DNA of 56,207 nt from Actinacidiphila paucisporea (lineage in GTDB: Bacteria > Actinomycetota > Actinomycetes > Streptomycetales > Streptomycetaceae): the NCBI RefSeq assembly GCF_900142575.1, contig NZ_FRBI01000006.1, positions 1-56,207 on the forward strand, written 5' to 3'. Under the pieces are notes generated by a model. It made no database searches. It saw only the letters and a program-made list of their open reading frames with translations, and was not told the origin of the DNA. The translations under genes were made by a program, and so were the position numbers. Positions 17,608 to 25,816 of the stretch are shown one piece after another (within the stretch, counting starts at the first letter, position 1; each line of letters opens with the position of its first letter).

Positions 17608-17799
17608 TGGTTGTCCCCCGTGTTGTCCCCCGTGAGGGGAGTCTAGGGATAGCGAACATCGGGAGGAACTATCGCAGGCCCCGGTCTCGTAACAGAACGC
17701 GCCCTCCCGATCGCGTTCCGAGTCCCCGGGCAGCACGATTGTCCGGCACGCGGGACGGATGGTCATGCGCCGGTGCCGGGCGGATACCGTGTAAGGACC

Positions 17800-19050
17800 A
17801 TGAACGACGCCTCGCTAACCGCGCCTGCCGCCGCCATTCCCGCGGCGGACGTGCCCACCCTCCTGGTCAAGATCTTCGGCAAGGACCGTCCGGGCATCAC
17901 CGCCGGTCTCTTCGACACGCTCGCCGCCTACGGCGTGGACGTGGTGGACATCGAGCAGGTGGTGACCCGTGGCCGGATGATGCTGTGCGCGCTGGTCACC
18001 GCGCCCGCACCGGGCACCGGCACCGAGGGCGACCTGCGGGCCACCGTGCACAGCTGGGCCGAGAGCCTGCAGATGCAGGCCGAGATCATCTCCGGGATCG
18101 GCGACAACCGGCCGCGCGGCGAGGGGCGTTCGCACGTCACCGTGCTCGGCCGGCCGCTGACCGCCGAGTCGACGGCGGCCATAGCGGCCGTGATCAGCGG
18201 CGCCGGCGGCAACATCGACCGCATCTTCCGGCTCGCGAAGTATCCGGTGACGGCCGTGGAGTTCGCGGTGTCCGGCGCGGAGCCGACGGCGCTGCGCTCG
18301 GTGCTCGCCGTCGCGGCGGCGGCCCGCGGGGTGGACGTCGCGGTGGTGCCGTCGGGGCTGGCACGCCGGGCGCAGCGGCTGGTGGTGATGGACGTCGACT
18401 CCACCGTCATCCAGGACGAGGTGATCGAGCTGTTCGCCGCGCACGCCGGGTGCGAGGCGCAGGTCGCCGAGGTCACCGCGGCCGCGATGCGCGGCGAGCT
18501 GGACTTCGAGCAGTCGCTGCACGCCCGGGTGGCGCTGCTGGCCGGCCTGGACGTGTCGGTGGTGGACAAGGTACGGGCCGAGGTGCGGCTGACCCCGGGC
18601 GCGCGGACCCTGATCCGTACGCTCAAGCGGCTCGGCTACCAGGTCGGAGTGGTCTCCGGCGGCTTCACCCAGGTCACCGACGACCTCAGGGAGCGCCTGG
18701 GCCTGGACTTCGCCGCCGCGAACACCCTGGAGGTGGCCGACGGGCGCCTGACCGGCCGGGTGGTCGGGCCGATCGTGGACCGGGCGGGCAAGGCCGCGCT
18801 GCTGCGCAGCTTCGCCGCGCAGGCCGGGGTGCCGCTGAGCCAGACCGTGGCGATCGGCGACGGCGCCAACGACCTGGACATGCTCAACGCGGCGGGCCTG
18901 GGCGTCGCCTTCAACGCCAAGCCGGTGGTGCGCCAGGCGGCCGACGCGGCGGTGAACGTGCCCTTCCTCGACGCCGTGCTGTATCTGCTGGGGATCACCC
19001 GCGAGGAGATCGAGGCGGCCGACGAGACCGACGGCGTGATGACCTCCTGA
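17800..19050 (+). CDS. serB: Phosphoserine phosphatase with N-terminal ACT domains
   Basis: Catalyses the last step of serine synthesis, phosphoserine to serine. 416 residues: two ACT-type regulatory domains (~28-175; LLVKIFGKDRPGITAGLFD, then the second beginning SHVTVLGRPL) followed by a HAD phosphatase domain with nucleophile motif DVDST (198-202), VVSGGFTQVTDDL, and IGDGANDLDML. The ATG at 17800 follows AAGGA; TACCGT (17785-17790) 9 bases before the ATG may be its -10, giving a very short leader. The ACT domains suggest serine feedback, as in related actinobacterial enzymes. It is divergent from the FHA-ABC gene. Confidence 0.96.
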   Translation: MNDASLTAPAAAIPAADVPTLLVKIFGKDRPGITAGLFDTLAAYGVDVVDIEQVVTRGRMMLCALVTAPAPGTGTEGDLRATVHSWAESLQMQAEIISGIGDNRPRGEGRSHVTVLGRPLTAESTAAIAAVISGAGGNIDRIFRLAKYPVTAVEFAVSGAEPTALRSVLAVAAAARGVDVAVVPSGLARRAQRLVVMDVDSTVIQDEVIELFAAHAGCEAQVAEVTAAAMRGELDFEQSLHARVALLAGLDVSVVDKVRAEVRLTPGARTLIRTLKRLGYQVGVVSGGFTQVTDDLRERLGLDFAAANTLEVADGRLTGRVVGPIVDRAGKAALLRSFAAQAGVPLSQTVAIGDGANDLDMLNAAGLGVAFNAKPVVRQAADAAVNVPFLDAVLYLLGITREEIEAADETDGVMTS

Positions 19051-19111
19051 CCCGCGTCAGGCCTCGCGTACGGGGCCCGGTGGCGTCAGGCCCTCGTGCG
19101 GGGCCCGGAGG

Positions 19112-19633
19112 TCAGGCCTCGTGCGGGGCCCAGAAGGCGGTGAGGCGGCCGACACCGTGCTCGACGGCCTTCCACGAGCCGGCGAAGGTGACCACCGCGA
19201 AGGCCGCGGTGGGGAAGCCGCCGCTCTTCATCCTGGCGAGCGCATCGCCCTCCGCACTGCCCGCGAGGGCTTCGGCGAGCGCGTGCACACCGGGGTTGTG
19301 CCCGACGACCAGCAGCGAGCCGACCTCGTCCGAGGTCTCGCTGAGCAGGGCGAGCAGGTCGCCCAGGCTCGCGTCGTAGAGCCGCTCCTCGTAGACCGTA
19401 CGGGGCCGGTGCGGCAGCTCGTGCGCCGCGAGCTTCCAGGTCTCGCGGGTCCTGACGGCGGTGGAGCACAGCACGAGGTCGGGGGCGATGCCGTCGTCGG
19501 CGAGGCGGCGGCCGGCCATCGGGGCGTCCAGCCGGCCGCGGTCGGCCAGTGGCCGCTCGTGGTCGGGGACGGCCGGCCAGTCGGCCTTGGCGTGCCGGAG
19601 CAGGACGATGGTGCGGGGCGAATCGACGGTCAT
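19112..19633 (-). CDS. SixA-type histidine phosphatase
   Basis: 173-residue phosphohistidine phosphatase-superfamily protein. The catalytic LRHAKADWP (RHG-type, RHA as in SixA) is near residue 13, the second catalytic His is in VVGHNPGVHALAE, and STAVRTRETW carries the conserved Arg. Escherichia SixA removes phosphate from phosphohistidine in PTS or phosphorelay proteins. The partner here is unknown. The ATG at 19633 (MTVDSPRTIVLLRHAK) follows GAAAGG. It is convergent with serB. Confidence 0.92.
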   Translation of the reverse strand: MTVDSPRTIVLLRHAKADWPAVPDHERPLADRGRLDAPMAGRRLADDGIAPDLVLCSTAVRTRETWKLAAHELPHRPRTVYEERLYDASLGDLLALLSETSDEVGSLLVVGHNPGVHALAEALAGSAEGDALARMKSGGFPTAAFAVVTFAGSWKAVEHGVGRLTAFWAPHEA

Positions 19634-19774
19634 GCCTTTCAGCTTTCCAGAAAACCCGCGGTCAGGCGCGGTATGGGCGTGATCACCGTCCCTGCCTGGC
19701 CTTTCGCGTGATCCGCCCGCCCGTACGGTCACGCAGCGTGCCCGTACGTGATCACCGCGGGAACCGCGGGATGG

Positions 19775-20026
19775 TCACAGCACGTGACGCAGGAAACCGG
19801 GCAGCCCGGTGAGGACCCTGGACAGCACGTCGCCGGCCGGCATCGCGGTCGAGGCGTCGGCGCTGCCGCCGCTGATCAGCGCGAGCAGCGCCGCGAAGGC
19901 GAGCGCGGGCAGGGCCACCGCCCACCAGGGCAGCCGGGTCTGCACAGCGTCCGCCTTGCGTGCTGCGGGCGCCTGGGCGCCGGTCCCGGCCTGCCGGGTG
20001 TACAGGTGGGGGGACTGTGTGGTCAC
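19775..20026 (-). CDS. Small single-span membrane protein, unknown
   Basis: 83 residues: a hydrophilic N-terminal half beginning MTTQSPHLYTRQ, one transmembrane helix (LPWWAVALPALAFAALLALI, ~42-61), then a short tail ending GLPGFLRHVL. The GTG at 20026 is chosen because CGGAGG lies 8 bases upstream. I do not recognise a family. It lies between the SixA-like gene and the transporter-associated small gene. Confidence 0.7.
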   Translation of the reverse strand: MTTQSPHLYTRQAGTGAQAPAARKADAVQTRLPWWAVALPALAFAALLALISGGSADASTAMPAGDVLSRVLTGLPGFLRHVL

Positions 20027-20253
20027 GCTGACCGCCTCCGTGGTGAACCGTCGAAGTGCCGTTGTCCGACTGCACTTCGACGCTACGGGTGCGCGGCGGG
20101 GCGTCCCATCCGGTCGTCCACCCAGTTGACCCTGACCCTGGCCCCCTAGGGATGGTGGGGTTGTCCCCACCCCCCGGGTCGGGGTCGGTGCGCGGGCGGC
20201 TGACGGAGGTTCAGCTCGCGGCGGTACGCCGGGTCACCGGCGTGCGGTCGCGG

Positions 20254-20376
20254 TCATCCCATGCGGGCGGCGATGGTGGCGACCACCGCGACGATGGCGG
20301 GCACCCCCATCATCAGGCCGAACATGATCAGCAGCCGGCGCTGGGGCTGCGGGGGATTCGGTTCGAGTACGGGCAT
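20254..20376 (-). CDS. SGM_5486-type transporter-associated small protein
   Basis: 40-residue protein with one transmembrane helix: MPVLEPNPPQPQRRLL then IMFGLMMGVPAIVAVVATIA. It matches, from memory, a family of tiny Streptomyces proteins encoded immediately after a CynX/NimT-type MFS transporter. Here the ATG is 43 bp past the transporter's stop on the same strand, so co-expression is likely. Function is unknown; a subunit or stabiliser of the transporter is inferred. Confidence 0.8.
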   Translation of the reverse strand: MPVLEPNPPQPQRRLLIMFGLMMGVPAIVAVVATIAARMG

Positions 20377-20419
20377 GCGTCCAGTCTGGCACCGGCGCCG
20401 CCGGGTACTTCACCGGGGG

Positions 20420-21691
20420 TCACAATTCGTCCTCGATGTACCGGTTGCGGCCGGCCAGCACCCCGCACACCGCCTGCGGGACGACCAGGGCGATCATCAG
20501 GGCGATCGGCAGGCCCCAGCCGCCGGACGACGAGTTGAGCGCGCCGACCAGGATCGGCCCGGGGATCGAGACGAGGTAGCCGGTGCTCTGCGCGAAGGCC
20601 GACAGGCGTACGACGCCGGCGCCGGTGCGCGAGCGCATCCCGATCATCGTCAGCACCAGCGGGAAGGCGCAGTTCGCGACGCCCAGCAGCAGCGCCCACG
20701 CCCAGGGGGCGGCGGCGGGCGCGGCCCACAGCCCGGCGAAGCCGGCCACCTGGAAGACCGCGAGCACCAGCACGATCGGCCCCTGCGAGCGCATCCGCGC
20801 GGCGATCTGCGGCAGCGCGAAGGACAGCGGTACGCCCATCACCATGGTGACCGCGAGCAGCAGCCCGGCTTTGTCGGCGGAGATCCCGGCGTCCCGGAAG
20901 ATCTGCGGCATCCAGCCCATGGTGACGTAGGCGGAGGTGCCCTGGAGGCCGAAGAAGGCGGCCATCATCCAGGCGGTACGGCTGCGGGTGATCCGCCCGT
21001 GCTCGCCGCTCGCGGCGGGTGCGGCCGCCACCGGGGCCGCGGCCGTACGCGACGACCGGTCCCGTACCAGCGGCAGCCAGACCAGCGCGGCCAGCGCGGC
21101 GGGCAGCGCCCACACACCCAGGCCCAGCCGCCAGCCGTGGCCCATGGCGTCGGTCAGCGGCACCGACACGGCGGCGGCCAGCGCGGTGCCCAGCGACAGG
21201 GCCATCGAGTAGACGCCGGTGACCTGGCCCATCCGGTCGGGGAAGTAGCGCTTGACGATCACCGGCATCAGCACGTTGGAGACCGCGATGCCGGCCAGCG
21301 CCAGGGCGCTGGCGGCCAGGAAGGCGGGGGTGCCGCCGGCGAAGGGGCGCAGCAGCAGGCCGGCGGTGATCAGGGCCATGCCGGCACAGACGACGGCGCC
21401 GGGGCCGTGGCGGCGGGCCAGCCGGGGCGCGGCGAAGCCGAACAGCGCGAAGCACGCGGCGGGGACCGAGGTGAGCAGGCCCGCCATGGCGCCGCTCATG
21501 CCGAGGCCGTCGCGGACCTCCTTCATCAGCGGCCCGAGGCTGGTGACCGCGGGGCGCAGGTTGACGGCGGCGAGGACGAGTCCCGCGACGGCCAGCACCC
21601 GGACCCAGTGCGGCAGCGGGGAGGCGGTGGGCGTGGACGCTTTCTGCGGGGTCGTGGACCGGTCGAGGGTGAGGGATTCGTCGTCGCGCAT
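20420..21691 (-). CDS. MFS transporter, CynX/NimT type
   Basis: 423 residues, about 12 transmembrane helices in two halves separated by a cytoplasmic loop near residues 205-230. Features of the CynX/NimT branch are VNLRPAVTSLGPLMKEV in helix 1 and PRLARRHG after helix 2. Substrates in this branch include cyanate and nitroimidazoles; the substrate here is unknown. It has no ribosome-binding site; TATGAT on the minus strand (21698-21703) sits 6 bases before the ATG, so the message is probably leaderless. It shares a palindromic start region with the divergent GntR regulator, which most likely controls it. Confidence 0.93.
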   Translation of the reverse strand: MRDDESLTLDRSTTPQKASTPTASPLPHWVRVLAVAGLVLAAVNLRPAVTSLGPLMKEVRDGLGMSGAMAGLLTSVPAACFALFGFAAPRLARRHGPGAVVCAGMALITAGLLLRPFAGGTPAFLAASALALAGIAVSNVLMPVIVKRYFPDRMGQVTGVYSMALSLGTALAAAVSVPLTDAMGHGWRLGLGVWALPAALAALVWLPLVRDRSSRTAAAPVAAAPAASGEHGRITRSRTAWMMAAFFGLQGTSAYVTMGWMPQIFRDAGISADKAGLLLAVTMVMGVPLSFALPQIAARMRSQGPIVLVLAVFQVAGFAGLWAAPAAAPWAWALLLGVANCAFPLVLTMIGMRSRTGAGVVRLSAFAQSTGYLVSIPGPILVGALNSSSGGWGLPIALMIALVVPQAVCGVLAGRNRYIEDEL

Positions 21692-21694
21692 GAA

Positions 21695-21713
21695 CCCATC
21701 ATAGAATGATGGG
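21695..21713. promoter_or_regulatory. Palindromic operator between the MFS and GntR genes
   Basis: CCCATCAT-AGA-ATGATGGG, 8-bp perfect arms with a 3-bp spacer, fills the 22-bp gap between the two divergent start codons. It contains both -10 hexamers (TAGAAT on plus at 21702-21707, TATGAT on minus at 21698-21703). Arms and spacing resemble FadR-subfamily GntR sites (TNGTNNNACNA) with T-A for G-C. Confidence 0.75.
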
Positions 21714-22397
21714 ATGAATCTCGGACCCGTGCCCCGTCACGCGACCCTCGCCGACCAGGTCATCGCCCGGCTGCGGGCGGAGATCACCTCGGGCACGTGG
21801 CCGGTGGGCAGCCGCATACCCACGGAAGCCGAGCTGGTCGAGCGGCTCGGTGTGGCACGGAACACCGTCAGGGAGGCGATCAGGGCGCTCGCCCACAACG
21901 GCCTGCTGGACATCAGGCAGGGTTCGGGCACCTACGTGGTGGCCACCAGCGAGCTGGCCGGGGTGATGCAGCGGCGCTTCGCCGGCGCCGAGCAGCTGCA
22001 CATCGCCGAGCTGCGCGGCGCGCTGGAGACCACCGCCGCCTCGCTCGCCGCCGAGCGGCGCGACGAGGCGGATTTGCGGCAGCTGGACGCGCTGCTGGAG
22101 CGGCGCGAGCGGGCCTGGGAGTCGGGCGACGCGGAGGCCTTCGTCGAGGCCGACGCGACCTTGCACCTCGCGGTGGTCGCGACCTCGCACAACGAGGTGC
22201 TGACCACCCTCTACGCCGACCTGGGCCAGGTGCTGCGGGACTTCCTGCGCGCGGACGTCGGCACCGAGCTGCGCCCCGAGGACCACCTCGACCACGCCCG
22301 GCTGGTCGCCGCGATCCGCGCGGGCGACGGCGCCCGCGCGGCCGAGGAGGCCGGCGCCCACGCCTTCCACTGCCGTTTCCGGGCCACCGCCGGCTGA
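21714..22397 (+). CDS. GntR-family (FadR/FCD) transcriptional regulator
   Basis: 227 residues: N-terminal winged HTH (~10-75; LADQVIARLRAEITSGTWPVGSRIPTEAELVERLGVARNTVREAIRALAHNGLL) and a C-terminal helical FCD ligand domain (~90-215) with the metal/ligand His and Asp positions in EADATLHLAVVATSHNEVL and AHAFHCRF. It is expected to repress the divergent MFS transporter and itself, with release by a small organic acid. The predicted transcript begins at or next to its ATG. Confidence 0.93.
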   Translation: MNLGPVPRHATLADQVIARLRAEITSGTWPVGSRIPTEAELVERLGVARNTVREAIRALAHNGLLDIRQGSGTYVVATSELAGVMQRRFAGAEQLHIAELRGALETTAASLAAERRDEADLRQLDALLERRERAWESGDAEAFVEADATLHLAVVATSHNEVLTTLYADLGQVLRDFLRADVGTELRPEDHLDHARLVAAIRAGDGARAAEEAGAHAFHCRFRATAG

Positions 22398-22406
22398 ACA
22401 CGGCGG

Positions 22407-22457
22407 CGCCCCCGGAGAACGCCCGCCCCCGCAGAGCGGGAGGGGGCGCCGGGGGCG
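22407..22457. terminator. Nested hairpin between gntR and fabI
   Basis: Outer 9-bp stem (22407-22415 with 22449-22457) enclosing an inner 7-bp stem (22424-22430 with 22442-22448). It lies between convergent genes and probably terminates both. Confidence 0.8.
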
Positions 22458-22473
22458 GTCTCAGCGGCGGGCG

Positions 22474-23244
22474 TCAGGCGCCGATGGCGTGCAGGCCGCC
22501 GTCGACGTGCACGATCTCGCCGGTGGTCATCGGGAACCAGTCGGACAGCAGCGCCACGACACCGCGCCCCGCGGGCTCGGGGTCGGACATGTTCCACTCC
22601 AGCGGGGAGCGGTGGTTCCACACGTCGGCCAGCTCCGAGAAGCCCGGGATGGACTTCGCGGCCATCGAGCCGATCGGCCCGGCCGAGATGAGGTTGCAGC
22701 GGATGTTCTGCTTGCCCAGGTCGCGGGCCAGGTAGCGGGAGGTCGCCTCCAGCGCGGCCTTGGCCGGGCCCATCCAGTCGTACTGCGGCCAGGCGAACTG
22801 CGCGTCGAAGGTGAGGCCGACGACGGAGCCGCCGCCGTCGCCCATCAGCGGCAGGCAGGCCATGGTGAGCGACTTGAGCGAGTACGCCGACACGTGCATC
22901 GCGGTGGCGACCGACTCGAACGGGGTGTTGAGGAAGTTGCCGCCGAGCGCGTCCTGCGGGGCGAAGCCGATCGAGTGGACGACGCCGTCCAGGCCGCCCA
23001 GCTCCTCGCGTACGACGCTCTCCAGGCGGGCCAGGTGCTCGGCGTTGGTCACGTCCAGCTCGATGACCTTGGTCGGGCGGGGCAGCTTGCGGGCGATCCG
23101 CTCGGTCAGGGTGGGCCGGGGGAAGGCGGTCAGGATGATCTCGGCACCCTGCTCCTGGGCCAGCTTGGCGGTGTGGAAGGCGATGGAGGACTCCATCAGC
23201 ACACCCGTGACCAGGATGCGCTTGCCGTCGAGGATTCCGCTCAT
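22474..23244 (-). CDS. fabI: Enoyl-[acyl-carrier-protein] reductase, InhA type
   Basis: NADH-dependent enoyl-ACP reductase of fatty-acid synthase II; the last reduction of each elongation cycle. 256 residues with the InhA-type active site Y155-D-W-M158-G-P-A-K162 (YxxMxxxK) and the nucleotide-binding LVTGVLMESSIAF segment. It is the target type of isoniazid and triclosan. It starts 5 bp after the fabG stop, so the two are a tight operon. Actinobacterial members resemble InhA more than E. coli FabI. Confidence 0.97.
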   Translation of the reverse strand: MSGILDGKRILVTGVLMESSIAFHTAKLAQEQGAEIILTAFPRPTLTERIARKLPRPTKVIELDVTNAEHLARLESVVREELGGLDGVVHSIGFAPQDALGGNFLNTPFESVATAMHVSAYSLKSLTMACLPLMGDGGGSVVGLTFDAQFAWPQYDWMGPAKAALEATSRYLARDLGKQNIRCNLISAGPIGSMAAKSIPGFSELADVWNHRSPLEWNMSDPEPAGRGVVALLSDWFPMTTGEIVHVDGGLHAIGA

Positions 23245-23249
23245 GGTGT

Positions 23250-23969
23250 TCAGTGACCCATGCCCAATCCGCCGTCAACGGGGATGACGGCTCCAGTGAT
23301 GTACGCGGCGTCGTCGGACGCCAGGAAACGCACCGCGGCGGCGATCTCCTCCGGCTGCGCGTAGCGGGCCAGCGGCACCTGCGCCACGATGCCCTCGCGC
23401 TGCTCGTCGGTGAGCGCCCGCGTCATGTCGGTGTCGACGAAGCCGGGTGCCACGACGTTGAAGGTGATGTTGCGCGAGCCCAGTTCGCGGGCCAGCGAGC
23501 GGGCGAAGCCGACCAGGCCGGCCTTGGAGGCGGCGTAGTTGGCCTGGCCCGCCTGGCCCAGCAGGCCGACCACGGACGAGATCAGGACGACGCGGCCCTT
23601 CCTGGCCCGCAGCATGCCGCGGTTGGCGCGCTTGACCACCCGGAAGGTGCCGGTGAGGTTGGTGTCGAGGACGGTGGTGAAGTCCTCCTCTGACATGCGC
23701 ATCAGCAGCTGGTCGCGGGTGATGCCGGCGTTGGCGACCAGCACCTCGACGTTGCCGTGCGCCGCCTCGACCTCCTTGTAGGCCTGCTCGACCTGCTCGG
23801 CGTCGGTGATGTCGCAGCGCACCGCGAGCACGCCGAGCGCCACGAGGTCGGCCGGCGGCTCACCCGAGCGGTATGTGATGGCGACCTTGTCGCCCGCGTC
23901 GGCGAAAGCCCGGGCGATGGCGAGGCCGATGCCCCGGTTTCCTCCGGTGACGAGAACCGAGCGGCTCAA
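23250..23969 (-). CDS. fabG: 3-oxoacyl-[acyl-carrier-protein] reductase
   Basis: NADPH-dependent beta-ketoacyl-ACP reductase of fatty-acid synthesis; 239 residues. Motifs: TGGNRGIG (8-15), NAGITRD (80-86), catalytic Ser in ISSVVG (130-135) and YAASK (145-149), C-terminal GG-MGH end. The start codon is TTG at 23967-23969, supported by GAGGAG 9 bases upstream and by the natural N-terminus MSRSVLVTGG. It is the first gene of the fabG-fabI operon, mirroring mabA-inhA of mycobacteria. Confidence 0.96.
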   Translation of the reverse strand: MSRSVLVTGGNRGIGLAIARAFADAGDKVAITYRSGEPPADLVALGVLAVRCDITDAEQVEQAYKEVEAAHGNVEVLVANAGITRDQLLMRMSEEDFTTVLDTNLTGTFRVVKRANRGMLRARKGRVVLISSVVGLLGQAGQANYAASKAGLVGFARSLARELGSRNITFNVVAPGFVDTDMTRALTDEQREGIVAQVPLARYAQPEEIAAAVRFLASDDAAYITGAVIPVDGGLGMGH

Positions 23970-24089
23970 CGGATCACTCCTCAGTCGTGAGTATCTCCGT
24001 GAAAGCTATCGGTCCCGGCGCCGTTCCGGGGAATCGGCCCCGACAGGCTGCCCCGGCCGACCCTGTGGAATTCCTACAGCGGCCCGCCG

Positions 24090-24998
24090 TCAGCCCCGGC
24101 TGCGTGCACCGGCCCTGCGGCGGCTGTAGACCAGCAGGCCGACCGCACCGCTGGCCAGGATCGCGCTGCCGGACAGCGCGGTCTCCAGGGTGCTGCTGCT
24201 GGCGGCCACGTTGCCGGCCGCGAGGTTTCCGGTGGTGGAGGTGACGGGCGCGTCACCGCCGTGGCCGTGGTGGACGACGGTCGACCTGGACTCGCCCGCG
24301 GCGATCTGGGCGTCGGTCGGCGCCTTGGCGAGGTCGGCGGTGGCCGCCTCCGCCGCCTGCACGGTCTGTCCGAAGACGACATCCGCGCAGCCGTAGAAGG
24401 CCTCCGGGCTGTCGCTGCGTTGCCACACCTGGTAGATCAACTGGCGCCCGGTGCGGGCCGGCAGGGTGGCGGAGAAGGTGTAGTAGCCGGGCGAGGATGC
24501 CGCGGTGGTGTAGGTGGCGATCGGGGTGTCGGCCAGGTCGGACCACTTCAGCGGCTTCGTCGGGTCGTAGCCCTGCTTGGTGATGTACAGCGTCATGACG
24601 CCGCGGTGCGGTGCGGTGACCCGGAAGCTGACGGTGGTCTGCCCGGCCTGGACCGCGGTGGCCGGCCAGTCGGTGCGCGCCCAGTCCAGCGCGCGGTACT
24701 TGTCGCGGTCGGCGGAGCACAGGTGGCCGTCGGGGATGATGGTGCGGCTCTGCCCGTTGGCGTTGGCGATGTTGACCTCGTTCCAGTCGTACAGCGGCTG
24801 GGTGCCGCTGTCGGCGACGAGGTCCTTGCACACCTGGGACCTGGGGTTCTCCGGCCCTTCCGCGTAGCAGGCCGAGATCCGGCTGACGGGGGTGCTGAGC
24901 GCTCCGTGCGCGCTGGCGGTGCCTGGCGTGAGCCCGGCGACGACCAGGGCGGTGGCGCCGACCGCGCCAAGGGCGGCGGCCTTGCGGCGTACTGACAT
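24090..24998 (-). CDS. AA10 lytic polysaccharide monooxygenase, membrane-anchored
   Basis: 302 residues. A signal peptide ends at ASA30 so the mature chain begins with His31 (HGALSTPVSR), and His131 (TAPHRG) completes the copper histidine brace of AA10/CBM33 enzymes, which oxidatively cleave chitin or cellulose. Cysteine pairs and WSDLADTPIATY, YQVWQRSDSPEAFYGCADV are typical. After a Ser/Thr/Gly linker there is a C-terminal hydrophobic helix (GSAILASGAVGLLVY) and an RRR tail, so the enzyme is probably cell-anchored rather than freely secreted. The ATG at 24998 follows AAGGAG. A DasR-like site overlaps its promoter. Confidence 0.93.
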   Translation of the reverse strand: MSVRRKAAALGAVGATALVVAGLTPGTASAHGALSTPVSRISACYAEGPENPRSQVCKDLVADSGTQPLYDWNEVNIANANGQSRTIIPDGHLCSADRDKYRALDWARTDWPATAVQAGQTTVSFRVTAPHRGVMTLYITKQGYDPTKPLKWSDLADTPIATYTTAASSPGYYTFSATLPARTGRQLIYQVWQRSDSPEAFYGCADVVFGQTVQAAEAATADLAKAPTDAQIAAGESRSTVVHHGHGGDAPVTSTTGNLAAGNVAASSSTLETALSGSAILASGAVGLLVYSRRRAGARSRG

Positions 24999-25058
24999 GT
25001 GGGGGGCTCCTTGTCGAGCGTGCGGTGGTGCTTGCGGACAAGAGAGGGCGGCACTCCG

Positions 25059-25087
25059 AGCATAGAGATTGGTCTGGACCAAGCCAA
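25059..25087 (-). promoter_or_regulatory. LPMO promoter containing a DasR-responsive element
   Basis: On the minus strand -35 TTGGCT (25082-25087) and -10 TATGCT (25059-25064) are 17 bases apart. A palindrome TTGGTC-TG-GACCAA (25069-25082), matching the dre core TGGTCTAGACCA at 11 of 12 positions, fills the spacer. DasR, the GlcNAc-responsive GntR regulator, represses chitinolytic genes through such sites in streptomycetes. Occupation of this site would exclude RNA polymerase. Confidence 0.8.
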
Positions 25088-25212
25088 TAGCCATGGGCCT
25101 ACTGCCGGTTCGCGGCGGCGGGGCGCTGTGCGGACCGCGAGCCGTACGGGGTCGGGGCTGTGCGGTCAGGCGCGGGCGGTTCGGGCGCGGGCGGTTCAGC
25201 CGCTGTGCGCGT

Positions 25213-25806
25213 TCAGGCGCTGTGCGGGGTGCCCGTCGTGGCCGGCAGCGAGGAGGAAGGGGCGGGGGCCGGGGAGGGCGCGGGGGCGGGGGCGGTGTGC
25301 TTCGTGGCGTACTGGTCCGCTGTCGCGGTCAGCGACTGCGCGATCTGGCGCAGGTAGGAGATGAGCCGCTCGGTCTCCTCCTGGTCGGCCTCGCCGCCCT
25401 GGCCCTCCTGTTCCCTGATCTGCTGCAGGATCGCCTCCGCCTGCGCCCGGGCGGCCCGCAGCATCGTGCGGGCCTGTTCGCGGGCCGCGAAGACGGTCTG
25501 CTCGGCCGACTGCTGGGCGCGGGACTGCTGCAGCACCGCGTCCACGGTCGGCACCCCGGTGGGGCTGCCGCTGTCGCCGATGTTGTTGGCCCGGATCCAG
25601 TCCCGGTGGCGCTGCATGTCGGTCCGCAGCCGGTCGTTCTCCTCCGCCAGCACGGTCAGCGTGGCCGCGCAGCGGCGCAGCGCGTCGTGCACGGCCTCCT
25701 CGCTGTAGCCGCGACGGGTCAGCGGGGCGCGGGGGAAGGTCATCGACCGCAGTGTCTCCGGCGTCACCCGGCGCTCCTCGGGGCGGTGTGCGCGTGTCTC
25801 GTTCAC
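25213..25806 (-). CDS. DivIVA-like coiled-coil protein
   Basis: 197 residues. It carries a DivIVA-type segment (TFPRAPLTRRGYSEEAVHDALRRCAATLTVLAEENDRLRTD, ~22-63, read in parts), a central Gln/Ala/Arg-rich coiled coil (~95-165) and a Pro/Ala/Ser-rich tail. DivIVA proteins mark curved membranes and poles in actinobacteria, but this is a short, divergent member without the N-terminal membrane-binding motif in its usual place. The GTG at 25806 has CGGAG 5 bases upstream and is 10 bp after the flavohemoprotein stop, so it is the third gene of the globin operon. Confidence 0.75.
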   Translation of the reverse strand: MNETRAHRPEERRVTPETLRSMTFPRAPLTRRGYSEEAVHDALRRCAATLTVLAEENDRLRTDMQRHRDWIRANNIGDSGSPTGVPTVDAVLQQSRAQQSAEQTVFAAREQARTMLRAARAQAEAILQQIREQEGQGGEADQEETERLISYLRQIAQSLTATADQYATKHTAPAPAPSPAPAPSSSLPATTGTPHSA

Positions 25807-25816
25807 GTGTCTCCGA

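Noticed and set aside
15076..17646. Plus-strand ORF opposite the FHA-ABC gene
   Set aside because: Antisense shadow of an intact ABC exporter.
20370..20400. tRNA-like GGTTCGAGT motif
   Set aside because: It is part of the coding sequence of the small transporter-associated protein; no cloverleaf is visible.
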